Origin: JANSYL01 sp963921255
GTDB lineage: Bacteria; Pseudomonadota; Alphaproteobacteria; Rhodobacterales; Rhodobacteraceae
Direction: 5' to 3'
Assembly: GCA_963921255.3 (NCBI GenBank)
Contig: CAWUEW020000001.1
Coordinates: forward strand, 434,001-498,000
Length of the DNA: 64,000 nt
Positions within the stretch are counted from its first letter, which is position 1. Each line of letters opens with the position of its first letter. The notes below the pieces were generated by a model. That model searched no databases. It was not told the origin of the DNA and was given only the letters and a program-made list of their open reading frames with translations. The translations under genes and the position numbers were made by a program. Shown here in pieces: positions 50,299 to 58,301 of the stretch.

Positions 50299-51300
50299 AT
50301 GATCGAAACACCGTATCTTTTGTTCCTTGGGGATGCCCCTGACCAACTGGCCGCCAAGGTTGCGCAAGGCATCCGCGACTGGCGTCCCGACAATGCTGTC
50401 GGGCAATTCCGGATGGACGGGTGCAACGCCACGGTGCATCTACCGGACATGGATCTGGCGGCGGCGAAGGCGGCGGGCGCCAAGACGCTGGTCATCGGTG
50501 TGGCCAACCGCGGCGGTGTGATTTCGGCGGCGTGGAAGAAGGTGCTGGTGGCGGCGCTTGAGGAAGGGTTCGACCTGGCCTCGGGCCTGCACAACCTGTT
50601 GCGGGACGAGGAAGACCTTGCCGCCGTCGCCCGCGCGACAGGTCGGTCGCTGCACGATGTGCGCGTGCCTGAGGTGCAATACCCGATTGCGAACGGCAAA
50701 AAGCGCAGCGGCAAGCGGTGTCTTGCGGTCGGGACCGATTGCTCGGTCGGGAAAATGTACACCGCGCTGGCAATGGACAAAGAGATGAAGGCGCGCGGCC
50801 AGAAGTCGACCTTCCGCGCGACGGGACAGACCGGCATTCTGATCACCGGGAACGGCGTGCCGCTGGACGCGGTCATCGCGGATTTCATGGCCGGTGCCGT
50901 CGAATGGCTGACACCGGACAATGACGCGGATCACTGGGACCATATCGAAGGGCAGGGCAGCCTGTTCCACGTGTCCTATTCCGGGGTCACGATGGCACTG
51001 ATCCACGGTGGCCAGCCGGATGCGTTGGTCCTGAGCCACGAGCCGACCCGCGCCCATATGCGCGGTCTGCCCGACTATGATCTGCCGTCGCTGGAGGCCC
51101 TGCGCGACACCGCCTTGCCGCTGGCCCGGATTGCCAACCCGAATGCACAGGTCGTGGGGATTTCGGTGAACACCGCCGCCATGGGGGAAGACGAAGCCCT
51201 GACCCATCTGGCGCAGATCGAAGCCCGGATGGGCCTGCCCGCGGTTGACCCGTTCCGGCAAGGCGCGGGGCGGTTGGTCGACGCGCTCGACGCCCTATGA
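50299..51300 (+). CDS. dgcN: DUF1611-family protein, DgcN-like N-acetyltransferase of D-glutamate catabolism
   Basis: 333 aa. The C-terminal DUF1611 domain has a P-loop-like GTDCSVGKMYTALAMD near residue 150 and the conserved VLSHEPTRAHMRGLPDY. Members described as DgcN acetylate D-glutamate in marine bacteria, working with the racemase DgcA. Here the next gene, overlapping by 4 bp (ATGA), is the DgcA-type enolase-superfamily enzyme, which supports that assignment. Older annotations call it a hypothetical or epimerase-like protein. Confidence 0.83.
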   Translation: MIETPYLLFLGDAPDQLAAKVAQGIRDWRPDNAVGQFRMDGCNATVHLPDMDLAAAKAAGAKTLVIGVANRGGVISAAWKKVLVAALEEGFDLASGLHNLLRDEEDLAAVARATGRSLHDVRVPEVQYPIANGKKRSGKRCLAVGTDCSVGKMYTALAMDKEMKARGQKSTFRATGQTGILITGNGVPLDAVIADFMAGAVEWLTPDNDADHWDHIEGQGSLFHVSYSGVTMALIHGGQPDALVLSHEPTRAHMRGLPDYDLPSLEALRDTALPLARIANPNAQVVGISVNTAAMGEDEALTHLAQIEARMGLPAVDPFRQGAGRLVDALDAL

Positions 51301-52259
51301 TCCGTGTCTCGCGGGACAGTTTTCGCCTGGCGGAGGTCTTTACCATCGCGCGAGGCTCGCGGACCGAAGCCAAGGTTCTGAGGGTTGACGTTGCGCGCGA
51401 CGGGCATGCGGGTGTGGGCGAATGCGTGCCCTATGCGCGCTATGACGAAACGCTCGAAAGCGTGACGGCACAGATCGAGGGCTTGCCCGCGGACATCGAC
51501 CGGGCCGCCCTGCAGGATGCGTTGCCGCCCGGCGCTGCCCGCAATGCCGTCGACTGTGCCCTGTGGGATCTGGAGGCCAAGCGCGCCGGCAAACGGGTTT
51601 GGGACCTCTTGGGGCTGGCGGCGCCCGAACCGTTGGTCACGGCCTTTACCCTGTCGCTCGACACGCCGAAGAAGATGGAACAGGCCGCCGCCCGCCACGC
51701 CCTCCGCCCCCTGTTGAAGATCAAGCTTGGCACGCCCGATGACATGCCCCGGCTTGAAGCTGTGCGCCGCGGCGCGCCGGAGGCCGCGATCATCGTGGAT
51801 GCCAACGAGGGATGGACAGCCGAGGTGTATGCCGATCTTGCCCCGCATCTGGTGAACCTGGGCGTGCAGATGGTTGAACAGCCTCTGCCGGCCGGCGCAG
51901 ATGATGTTTTGGCTGAGATGGCCCGCCCCTTGCCGGTTTGCGCCGACGAAGCCTGTCATGATCGCGCCAGCCTGCCCGGTCTGGCCGGCAAATATGACAT
52001 GGTGAACATCAAGCTGGACAAGACCGGTGGGCTGACCGAAGCGCTGGCGCTGCGCGACGCCGCCCGGGCCGCGGGATTTCAGGTGATGGTGGGCTGCATG
52101 GTGGGGTCCAGTCTGGCGATGGCGCCGGCGGTTCTGGTGGCGCAGGGCGCCGAGATCGTGGATCTGGATGGCCCGCTCCTGTTGGCTGAGGACCGGGCAA
52201 CGCCGCTGCGCTTCGACGGGTCCTGGGTGCAGGCCCCTGATGCGGCGCTGTGGGGCTGA
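51297..52259 (+). CDS. dgcA: enolase-superfamily epimerase, DgcA-like N-acetyl-D-glutamate racemase
   Basis: 320 aa of the dipeptide-epimerase (L-Ala-D/L-Glu epimerase) group. The catalytic KxK is in LLKIKLGTPD; metal ligands are in VDANEGW, EQPLPAG and ADEACHD; the second lysine is in NIKLDKTGG. Coupled to dgcN by overlapping start/stop. With dgcN it would turn D-Glu into N-acetyl-L-Glu. A role in murein-peptide recycling is the alternative reading. Confidence 0.87.
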   Translation: MIRVSRDSFRLAEVFTIARGSRTEAKVLRVDVARDGHAGVGECVPYARYDETLESVTAQIEGLPADIDRAALQDALPPGAARNAVDCALWDLEAKRAGKRVWDLLGLAAPEPLVTAFTLSLDTPKKMEQAAARHALRPLLKIKLGTPDDMPRLEAVRRGAPEAAIIVDANEGWTAEVYADLAPHLVNLGVQMVEQPLPAGADDVLAEMARPLPVCADEACHDRASLPGLAGKYDMVNIKLDKTGGLTEALALRDAARAAGFQVMVGCMVGSSLAMAPAVLVAQGAEIVDLDGPLLLAEDRATPLRFDGSWVQAPDAALWG

Positions 52260-52336
52260 TGTCACGGCTTTGTGCGATGCGTCTCGATCGGAATTCGGTC
52301 AGCATCCCGGCACTTGCCAAACAGATGAGGTCCGAC

Positions 52337-53134
52337 ATGCGGCGGATTGCGATAGCCATGGGCCTTGCGGCCGTTACAGCGGGACCAGCCTTGGCCTGCG
52401 GGGTCGAAACGGATTGCGTGGTCGCGGATGACCGGACCTACCGGGTCTATCTTCCCGACACGGAGGGCCCCATGGGCGCCATCGTCCACGCGCACGGATA
52501 CCGGGGCAGCGCCCAGGGTTCGATGCGCAATGCCGGCTTTCGTGCGTTGGCCGATCGGTTGGGCATGGCCTTCGTCGCCCTCGATTCCGAAGGGGATGAT
52601 TGGAACATCGCCCATCGCCCGGCCGAGCCGGACCAGGTGGTCGTTCGGGAATACGACTATGTGCGGAATGTTCTGGCCGATCTGGCCAGCCGGACGGATC
52701 TGGACGAGTCGCGGCTGATTTCCACCGGGTTTTCGTCCGGCGGCATGATGACCTGGACCCTGATCTGCGGTTTGTCGGATCGGTTTGCGGGCTTCGTTCC
52801 CTATGCCGGAACCTTCTGGGCCCCGGTGCCCGCGACCTGTGCCACGCCGGCCGCCCCGGTGATCCACATCCATGGGACGACCGACACCGTTGTGCCGCTG
52901 GCGGGGCGTCCGATCGGCCCCGGGCGCCAGGGCGATGTCCTCGAGACCATCGACATGTATGCCGCGTTTGGTGGGTTCGGCGCACCCGTCGAGGCGTCGT
53001 TCGCTCTGGGCACGACCTGCACCGTGCGCACCGGGCCGGCGGGCGAATTGAGCCTGTGCCTGTTCGATGGGGGGCATTCCTACAGCATCGAACGTGTCGA
53101 ATGGGCCATTGAACGCATCCTTGGGCCGTCTTAG
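52337..53134 (+). CDS. secreted LpqC/PHB-depolymerase-like esterase
   Basis: 265 aa. Signal peptide (RRIAIAMGLAAVTAGPALA), then an alpha/beta hydrolase with the nucleophile in STGFSSGGMMTW, acid in HIHGTTDTVVPL and His in FDGGHSYSIER. Resembles the feruloyl esterase/poly-3-hydroxybutyrate depolymerase (LpqC) family. GAGGT 5-8 bp before ATG 52337 supports this start over earlier in-frame ATGs. Substrate unknown. Confidence 0.85.
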   Translation: MRRIAIAMGLAAVTAGPALACGVETDCVVADDRTYRVYLPDTEGPMGAIVHAHGYRGSAQGSMRNAGFRALADRLGMAFVALDSEGDDWNIAHRPAEPDQVVVREYDYVRNVLADLASRTDLDESRLISTGFSSGGMMTWTLICGLSDRFAGFVPYAGTFWAPVPATCATPAAPVIHIHGTTDTVVPLAGRPIGPGRQGDVLETIDMYAAFGGFGAPVEASFALGTTCTVRTGPAGELSLCLFDGGHSYSIERVEWAIERILGPS

Positions 53135-53171
53135 ACAACGCCGAACGCCAGCCGCGAAGGAGATCGCCGCC

Positions 53172-54026
53172 ATGACCCGCACCGTTTACCTCAATGGAGA
53201 GTATTTGCCTGAAACCGAAGCGAAGGTTTCGGTCTTTGATCGCGGGTTTCTGTTCGCGGATGGCGTCTATGAGGTGACCAGCGTGCTGGACGGCAAACTG
53301 ATCGACTTTGCTGGCCATGCAAAGCGGCTTCAGCGGTCGCTGGATGAGTTGGAGATGACGAACCCGACCACGGAAGACGAGTTGCTGGAGATCCACCGCC
53401 AGTTGGTCGAGCGCAACGGGATCGTCGAGGGGTTGATCTACCTCCAGGTCACCCGTGGTGCGGCCGACCGGGATTTTGCCTATCCCGAAGATGCCGAGCC
53501 GACGATCGTCCTGTTCACACAGGACAAGCCGGGCCTGGCCGACAACCCGACCGCGAAAACCGGGATCAAGGTCATCTCGATCGAAGACCAGCGGTGGGGC
53601 CGTCGTGACATCAAGACGGTGCAGCTTTTGTATCCGTCGATGGGCAAGATGATGGCCAAGGCCGCCGGGGCCGCGGATGCGTGGATGGTCGAAGATGGGT
53701 TCGTGACCGAAGGGACATCGAACAACGCCTATATCGTGAAGGGCAACACGATCATCACCCGGCATCTGGGCAACGAAATCCTGCATGGCATCACGCGGGC
53801 GGCGGTTCTGCGCTTTGCCGAGGAGGCGCAGCTGAAGGTCGAAGAGCGGCCGTTCACGCTGGACGAAGCCAAGGCGGCGGACGAGGCGTTCATCACCTCG
53901 GCCTCGACCTTCGTGATGCCCGTGGTGGAACTGGATGGCACGCCGATCGGTTCGGGGGCCCCGGGCAGCGTCGCGACACGTCTGCGCGAGATTTACCTGG
54001 ATGAAATGCGAAAGGCCGCGGTGTAA
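53172..54026 (+). CDS. dat: D-amino-acid aminotransferase (class IV PLP)
   Basis: 284 aa from MTRTVYLNGEYLPETEAKVSVFDRGFLFADGVYE. The PLP lysine is expected in TVQLLYPSMGKMMAKA (near residue 155), and FVTEGTSNNAYIV and LHGITRAAVLRFA are family blocks. Transfers the amino group of D-Ala or D-Glu to keto acids. Placed after dgcN-dgcA and the esterase on the same strand, it fits a D-amino-acid group. A branched-chain aminotransferase relative is less likely. Confidence 0.93.
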   Translation: MTRTVYLNGEYLPETEAKVSVFDRGFLFADGVYEVTSVLDGKLIDFAGHAKRLQRSLDELEMTNPTTEDELLEIHRQLVERNGIVEGLIYLQVTRGAADRDFAYPEDAEPTIVLFTQDKPGLADNPTAKTGIKVISIEDQRWGRRDIKTVQLLYPSMGKMMAKAAGAADAWMVEDGFVTEGTSNNAYIVKGNTIITRHLGNEILHGITRAAVLRFAEEAQLKVEERPFTLDEAKAADEAFITSASTFVMPVVELDGTPIGSGAPGSVATRLREIYLDEMRKAAV

Positions 54027-54051
54027 CACCACGGCCTGACGGGTTTTTCTG

Positions 54052-54077
54052 GACCCCGCCCTGTGCGGGGTCTTTTT
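54052..54077 (+). terminator. Rho-independent terminator after dat
   Basis: GACCCCG (54052-54058), a 7-nt loop and CGGGGTC (54066-54072), then TTTTT. A second, imperfect hairpin (54014-54036) surrounds the dat stop codon just before. Confidence 0.88.
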
Positions 54078-54086
54078 GTCTTGGGC

Positions 54087-54257
54087 TCAGACGACCGTGA
54101 CGCGTTCCACGATGGTCACGCCGCTGCCGGTGTTGAGGCCGGACAGCACCGCGTAGACATCGCCGCCCACCAGCACTTCCAGTCCGCTTGCCGAATCCTG
54201 CGTGGTGACAGGCGGTGTCGGGTCGCCCGCGTTCACCCGGATGTCGAGGATCAGGTC
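54087..54257 (-). pseudogene. in-frame 3' tail of the RTX gene beyond a stop codon
   Basis: After the TAA at 54258-54260 the same frame stays open for 56 more codons (DLILDIRVNAGDPTPPVTTQ..., ending SGVTIVERVTVV) to a TGA at 54087-54089. The tail continues the preceding ITDLDPTI naturally. One G-to-T change (GAA to TAA, giving TIEDLILDIRV if reversed) would explain the break. Confidence 0.7.
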
Positions 54258-55352
54258 TTAGATCGTCGGGTCGAGGTCGGTGATCGTCACCGCGCCTGCG
54301 CTAGTGTCGCCCCAGGCGAAGACCTCGAACTGGTCGTCGCCCCCGCCCCCGGTCACCACATCGCCCGTGTCGGCCTGGATGGTGTCGTCTCCGAAGCCGG
54401 CATCGACCGTATCGACCCCGAGGCCCGGGCCGGTGGTGTTGAGCGCGTTTATGAAATCGTTGCCTGCGAAACCGATCAAGGTATCGGATCCGTTGCCGCC
54501 CACGATGCTGTCATTGTCTGCGGCGCCGTTCAGGCGATCATCGCCGTCGCCGCCAAGGATCGTGTCGTTGCCGCTTGAGCCAAAGACCTGATCGTTTCCG
54601 TCACCCGCATCGACCGAGTCGGCGCCGCCCCCGGCTTGCACGGTGTCGTCATCCGCACCGCCCGAGATCGTATCGGCCCCCGGACCGCCAACCAGCGAGT
54701 CCGCCCCGGCCGCGCCGATCAGAACGTCTGCCTGATCCTGGCCAAACAGCGTGTCGTTGCCATCGCCGCCGTCCAGCTGGTCGGCCTGACCGCCGCCGAA
54801 CAGAACGTCGGCCCCGTCATTGCCCTGCAACGTGTCTTCGCCGAAGCCGCCGATCAGCTGATCGTTGCCGCCATTGCCGACGAGACTGTCGTTCTGCGTT
54901 CCGCCATCCAGCGTGTCATCGCCTGTGCCGCCGATCAGCGTGTCGTTGCCTTGGTTGCCGTCGGCGTCCAAGGTCCCGCCTGTCATCGTGGCGCTGTCAT
55001 TGCCTGCGCCGAGTTGCGTGGTCAGAAGGCCGCCCGTTGCGCTGACGACGTCATCACCACCACGGCCAAGCACCGTGCTGGTGCCATCGGTGAGGCCAAC
55101 GGTGTCGTCGCCAATGCCAAGCCGGAGGTCGAAATTGCCGGACACGGCCGACGTGATCAGGTCGTTGCCACCGAACGCGTTGACGGTGTCCGATGTGGCA
55201 TCCGCCAGATCGAGCACGTCGTCGCCGGATGTCAGGTTCTGCTGGCCATCCGGTGCCGGCGGCGGGCTCGACTCGCCGTCGTCATCCCCGTCCAGCAAAA
55301 AGCTGAGGGCAATCCCCACAAGTACAATTGGGATAATTCCGAGTGCCAACAT
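54258..55352 (-). CDS. RTX-type calcium-binding repeat protein, truncated by an in-frame stop
   Basis: 364 aa to the first stop. A single N-terminal membrane segment (MLALGIIPIVLVGIALSFLL) is followed by Asp/Glu (DGDDDGE) and a Pro-rich linker. About 20 glycine-aspartate nonapeptides of GGxGxDxhx type then run to the end (for example GGDGNDTLFG and GGDGDDRLNG). RTX repeats fold on calcium outside the cell and usually carry a C-terminal secretion signal. The last 57 codons lie beyond a TAA, so the product probably lacks that end. Start chosen for GGGGGAA at 55361-55367. Confidence 0.85.
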   Translation of the reverse strand: MLALGIIPIVLVGIALSFLLDGDDDGESSPPPAPDGQQNLTSGDDVLDLADATSDTVNAFGGNDLITSAVSGNFDLRLGIGDDTVGLTDGTSTVLGRGGDDVVSATGGLLTTQLGAGNDSATMTGGTLDADGNQGNDTLIGGTGDDTLDGGTQNDSLVGNGGNDQLIGGFGEDTLQGNDGADVLFGGGQADQLDGGDGNDTLFGQDQADVLIGAAGADSLVGGPGADTISGGADDDTVQAGGGADSVDAGDGNDQVFGSSGNDTILGGDGDDRLNGAADNDSIVGGNGSDTLIGFAGNDFINALNTTGPGLGVDTVDAGFGDDTIQADTGDVVTGGGGDDQFEVFAWGDTSAGAVTITDLDPTI

Positions 55353-55680
55353 CTGTGTACTTCCCCCAAAGAAGACGTCGTCACGGCGCGAGGCGCCGCA
55401 GAACATGCGTGTGCCGTCATCTGCAGAGGGGTTGGCTGCTCGGTGCCTGGGGTGTGCCCCAAGCCCAATTCGACCGGCGTCGCGTCTGGCCTGGCGGTTC
55501 GCTCTGTCCCAGGCGCGATGGATGCGGTCTCCCGTGATGAGGGCGACTTGGGAAGACATTAACGAATTCTTAACCCTTCTCCATGGGCCGAATGTCGTAC
55601 GGGTTGCGTTTTGGCGGAAACAGTTTGGTGACGCCTTCGAATTGTTTCGATTTCGCAAACAGTTGCCGGGTATCGGAGCG
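55353..55680. other. intergenic region upstream of the RTX gene
   Basis: 328 bp between the imuB stop and the RTX start. It holds the RTX ribosome-binding site and a perfect CtrA motif at 55559-55573. An open frame that extends the RTX gene upstream by 172 codons through this region has no conserved features. Confidence 0.5.
55559..55573. promoter_or_regulatory. CtrA-binding motif (TTAA-N7-TTAA)
   Basis: TTAACGAATTCTTAA is an exact match to the alphaproteobacterial CtrA full site. It lies 207 bp before the RTX start. In Rhodobacteraceae CtrA controls motility, gene-transfer agents and surface functions; regulation here is inferred. Confidence 0.6.
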
Positions 55681-57369
55681 TTAGTTGAAATCTCCCTGAC
55701 AGAACCACCCGCCCGACGTGCTGGCCCCATGGGCATAGAAGACCCACAGCTTGTGCCCCTCGGTCGTAATGATTCGCCAATAATCCCGGACACCTGAGCG
55801 CCAATTGGGGTCATCCAACCACCATTCCGGTGCAATCCGTTCGGGGCCGATTGCGGCCCGTGTGTCAAAATTGCGGCCCCTCCAGCGGAATTTTGAGGGC
55901 GGTTCCGGATGATCGGGCGCGGTGACCGGTTCCGGGCGGAACAGGGTCAAGGGCCGGGCGCGGTCGGGCGCGGGCCAATCGGCCTCGGCCTCGGACCAGG
56001 CGGCGGCCAGGGTGGCGCTGGTTTTCTCGGGGATGTGGCTGTCGGCGGGGCGTTCGCGGGTGATGTTTTCCAACCCCACCCGTGCCCCGATGCGAGCGAT
56101 TAGATCATCCATCCCGTGGCCGCTTTTCGATCGGGCGCGCGCTTCGGCGGCTTCGGCCACGGCCCATCCGCCCTTGTGGTGGGTGGCGTGCAAGGGTTCG
56201 GTCACAGGGGCCACCACCCGCAGGCTGTCGAACCCAAACCCGGCGTCGATTTTATCAAGCTTCAGTTCGAACAGGGGCCGTATGCGGTCGGGTGTGTCGG
56301 CCGGACGGGCGAGGCCGATTTCAATCCGCTCGATCCCCCCTTCCGCCTTGGTCATTTCCAGCCGCACCTTGCGGGCGCCCCGTCCCCGGGCGCGCAGCTT
56401 TTCGCAGAGCGGGGGCAGGAGGCGGTCAAGCCCGGCAAGAATATCCGCTTCCAGCCCAATCGGCTCGGGCAGGCTGAGCCGGGCCGCGAAATGCAAAGGG
56501 GCGCCCGCGGGCGAGATCGGCTCGGGCGTGACACCAAGGGCCTGATCCAACCGCAGGATCAGCTCTTGCCCGAAGCGCCGGGTCAGGGCGGCGCGCGGCA
56601 TCCCCCAGAGATCACCGATGCGCCGCAGACCCAGACGCGCGAGGCTTGCGACGGTTTCAGGGGCGATGCGCAGGGCTGCGATGGGCAATGGGGCGACGGC
56701 CTGCCGGGTGCTGCCCGGGGGGGCGATGCGCGCGGCCGTGTTGGATTGCGCCGCAGGTGTGGGGGCGGCCCCCCCTTTGATCCAGTGGCGCTTCTGGGCC
56801 CGGGACCGGGTCGCGCGGGCCTCCTGGTCGATGGCATCCCCGCTGCGCCCTTGTGCGATGCCCCCGCCGCCTGCGTAGCGTGCCAGTGCCCAGGCGGCCC
56901 CGGCGGTATCGGCGATGCCGGCACAGACGGTCAGACCCAGATCGGCACAATCCAGATGCACCTGGTCGAACAGGGCGGCTTCGCCCCCGAACAAATGCGC
57001 ACAACCTGTCAGATCGACCATCAGCCCTTCGGGGGCCTCTTCGGCGACCCAGGGGCTGAACTTGCCGGCCCAACGGCGCAGCGCGGCCAGAAAGGCCTCT
57101 TCCCGCAGCGGATCGGCACTGCGCGTGATCAGGTCGGGGTGAATGGTCACCGCTTCGGCAAGGGCCTGGCCCCGCGTCAGGCCGGCCGCACTGGCGGCGT
57201 GGTTCAGCGCCGTGATCTGCCGCAGGTTTCCGATCTCGGCCACCACGGCCAACGGGTGTTCGGACAGAATCGGCTCGGCCCGCACCAGCCGCTCGGCAGC
57301 CAGCCGCGGAAACCAGAGCGACAGGACGCGCCGGTTGGGGGCGAGGGGACGGTCATCCAGAGTGGACAT
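55681..57369 (-). CDS. imuB: ImuB, Y-family-like SOS mutagenesis protein
   Basis: 562 aa. Y-family polymerase fold without the catalytic acidic residues: the first palm strand reads VLSLWFPRLAAERL where active enzymes have Asp. VDLTGCAHLFGGEAAL and the helix-hairpin-helix LARLGLRRIGDLWGMPRAALTRRFG follow. The C-terminus (RDYWRIITTEGHKLWVFY) is the ImuB-specific tail. ImuB links the sliding clamp with ImuA and ImuC (DnaE2). Usually imuA-imuB-dnaE2 are contiguous; here neither neighbour is imuA and dnaE2 is 24 kb away. A SOS box lies just upstream. Confidence 0.94.
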   Translation of the reverse strand: MSTLDDRPLAPNRRVLSLWFPRLAAERLVRAEPILSEHPLAVVAEIGNLRQITALNHAASAAGLTRGQALAEAVTIHPDLITRSADPLREEAFLAALRRWAGKFSPWVAEEAPEGLMVDLTGCAHLFGGEAALFDQVHLDCADLGLTVCAGIADTAGAAWALARYAGGGGIAQGRSGDAIDQEARATRSRAQKRHWIKGGAAPTPAAQSNTAARIAPPGSTRQAVAPLPIAALRIAPETVASLARLGLRRIGDLWGMPRAALTRRFGQELILRLDQALGVTPEPISPAGAPLHFAARLSLPEPIGLEADILAGLDRLLPPLCEKLRARGRGARKVRLEMTKAEGGIERIEIGLARPADTPDRIRPLFELKLDKIDAGFGFDSLRVVAPVTEPLHATHHKGGWAVAEAAEARARSKSGHGMDDLIARIGARVGLENITRERPADSHIPEKTSATLAAAWSEAEADWPAPDRARPLTLFRPEPVTAPDHPEPPSKFRWRGRNFDTRAAIGPERIAPEWWLDDPNWRSGVRDYWRIITTEGHKLWVFYAHGASTSGGWFCQGDFN

Positions 57370-57386
57370 GGGGCAGCGGCATAAAT

Positions 57387-57401
57387 GTTCACATTTTGTT
57401 C
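57387..57401 (-). promoter_or_regulatory. LexA (SOS) operator of imuB
   Basis: On the gene strand GAACAAAATGTGAAC, an exact GAAC-N7-GAAC SOS box, 18-32 bp before the imuB start. Being directly before imuB, it shows that imuB is the first gene of its unit. Confidence 0.88.
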
Positions 57402-57456
57402 CAATCTAGAATTGCACCCTCTGGGAGTCGAGTCCAAGCTTCGCTAGGGTCGCGTC

Positions 57457-57924
57457 ATGGAAACAATTGCCACGCTGACATCCCGCTATGCGCAGCCCGG
57501 ACGGGTCGAATGGATTGGTCTGCGCTCAAAGCGGTTGGCTGATATCGAACCTGTCGATCAGGCCGCGCTGACGCTGGCCGGGCTGGAGGGCGATCACAGC
57601 CGACAAGGCAAGCGCGCCGTTACCCTGATCCAGGCCGAGCATCTGCCGGTCATCGCGGCCCTGGCTGCCCTGGATGCCGTCGCACCGGACACCCTGCGCC
57701 GCAATCTTGTGATCTCGGGCCTGAACCTGAATGGATTTCGCAACAAGCAGCTCAGGATCGGCGCGGCCCTGGTCGAGATTACCGGTGTGTGTGCCCCCTG
57801 TTCCCGGATGGAGGCTGCCTTGGGGCCGGGGGGCTACACGGCGATGCGCGGGCACGGGGGATGGTGCGCCCAAGTGGTGCATCCGGGCCTTGTTCAGATC
57901 GGCGATCCGGTTGCCCCGGCTTGA
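57457..57924 (+). CDS. MOSC domain protein
   Basis: 155 aa MOSC (molybdenum cofactor sulfurase C-terminal) domain: GLEGDHSRQGKRAVTLIQAEHL, RRNLVISGLNLN and the conserved Cys in GVCAPCSRMEAALG. These domains are thought to bind a metal-sulfur or molybdenum group. Divergent from imuB and followed 31 bp later by a small hypothetical gene. Confidence 0.9.
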   Translation: METIATLTSRYAQPGRVEWIGLRSKRLADIEPVDQAALTLAGLEGDHSRQGKRAVTLIQAEHLPVIAALAALDAVAPDTLRRNLVISGLNLNGFRNKQLRIGAALVEITGVCAPCSRMEAALGPGGYTAMRGHGGWCAQVVHPGLVQIGDPVAPA

Positions 57925-57955
57925 CAGCGCGCCCTGCGCCCGCCATCCCGCGCCC

Positions 57956-58297
57956 ATGTCAGAGAATACCCAATCCAAGCCGCCCAAGAAGCCCCGCCCG
58001 GTCTACACCCTTGTCGTGGAGGTGGGCCGCAGCCCCGATGACGGATTGCCCGATACGGCCACCGGCGCGGCACTTCTGTGCTATGCCGCCGGGATTGATG
58101 AGGCCGAGGCCGTGCGGGAAACCGTGGCCATCCTGAAACAGGCCGATCTCGCCCCGCTGGACGTCACCGGGTACGGGACGCTGGCGGATCGCGAAGCCAA
58201 TGGTGACGAGATCGACGGCGAAGAACGGGCGCTGATGCAGCGGGCCGCCGACGAGAACGCGGTGATCGTGGCGCAGACGACGGCGTTCTACGACTGA
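57956..58297 (+). CDS. conserved hypothetical protein
   Basis: 113 aa from MSENTQSKPPKKPRPVYTLVVEVGRSPDDGLPD. An alpha/beta pattern: YTLVVEVGR, GAALLCYAAGIDEAEAVRETVAILKQADL, LDVTGYGTLAD and a C-terminal helix with AVIVAQTTAFYD. No family recognised. It is probably cotranscribed with the MOSC gene; it ends 4 bp before the opposing Hint gene. Confidence 0.72.
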   Translation: MSENTQSKPPKKPRPVYTLVVEVGRSPDDGLPDTATGAALLCYAAGIDEAEAVRETVAILKQADLAPLDVTGYGTLADREANGDEIDGEERALMQRAADENAVIVAQTTAFYD

Positions 58298-58301
58298 CCC
58301 C

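Noticed and set aside
55353..55868. Upstream extension of the RTX frame by 172 codons
   Set aside because: It overlaps imuB and the CtrA site; the ribosome-binding site and membrane segment support the start at 55352.
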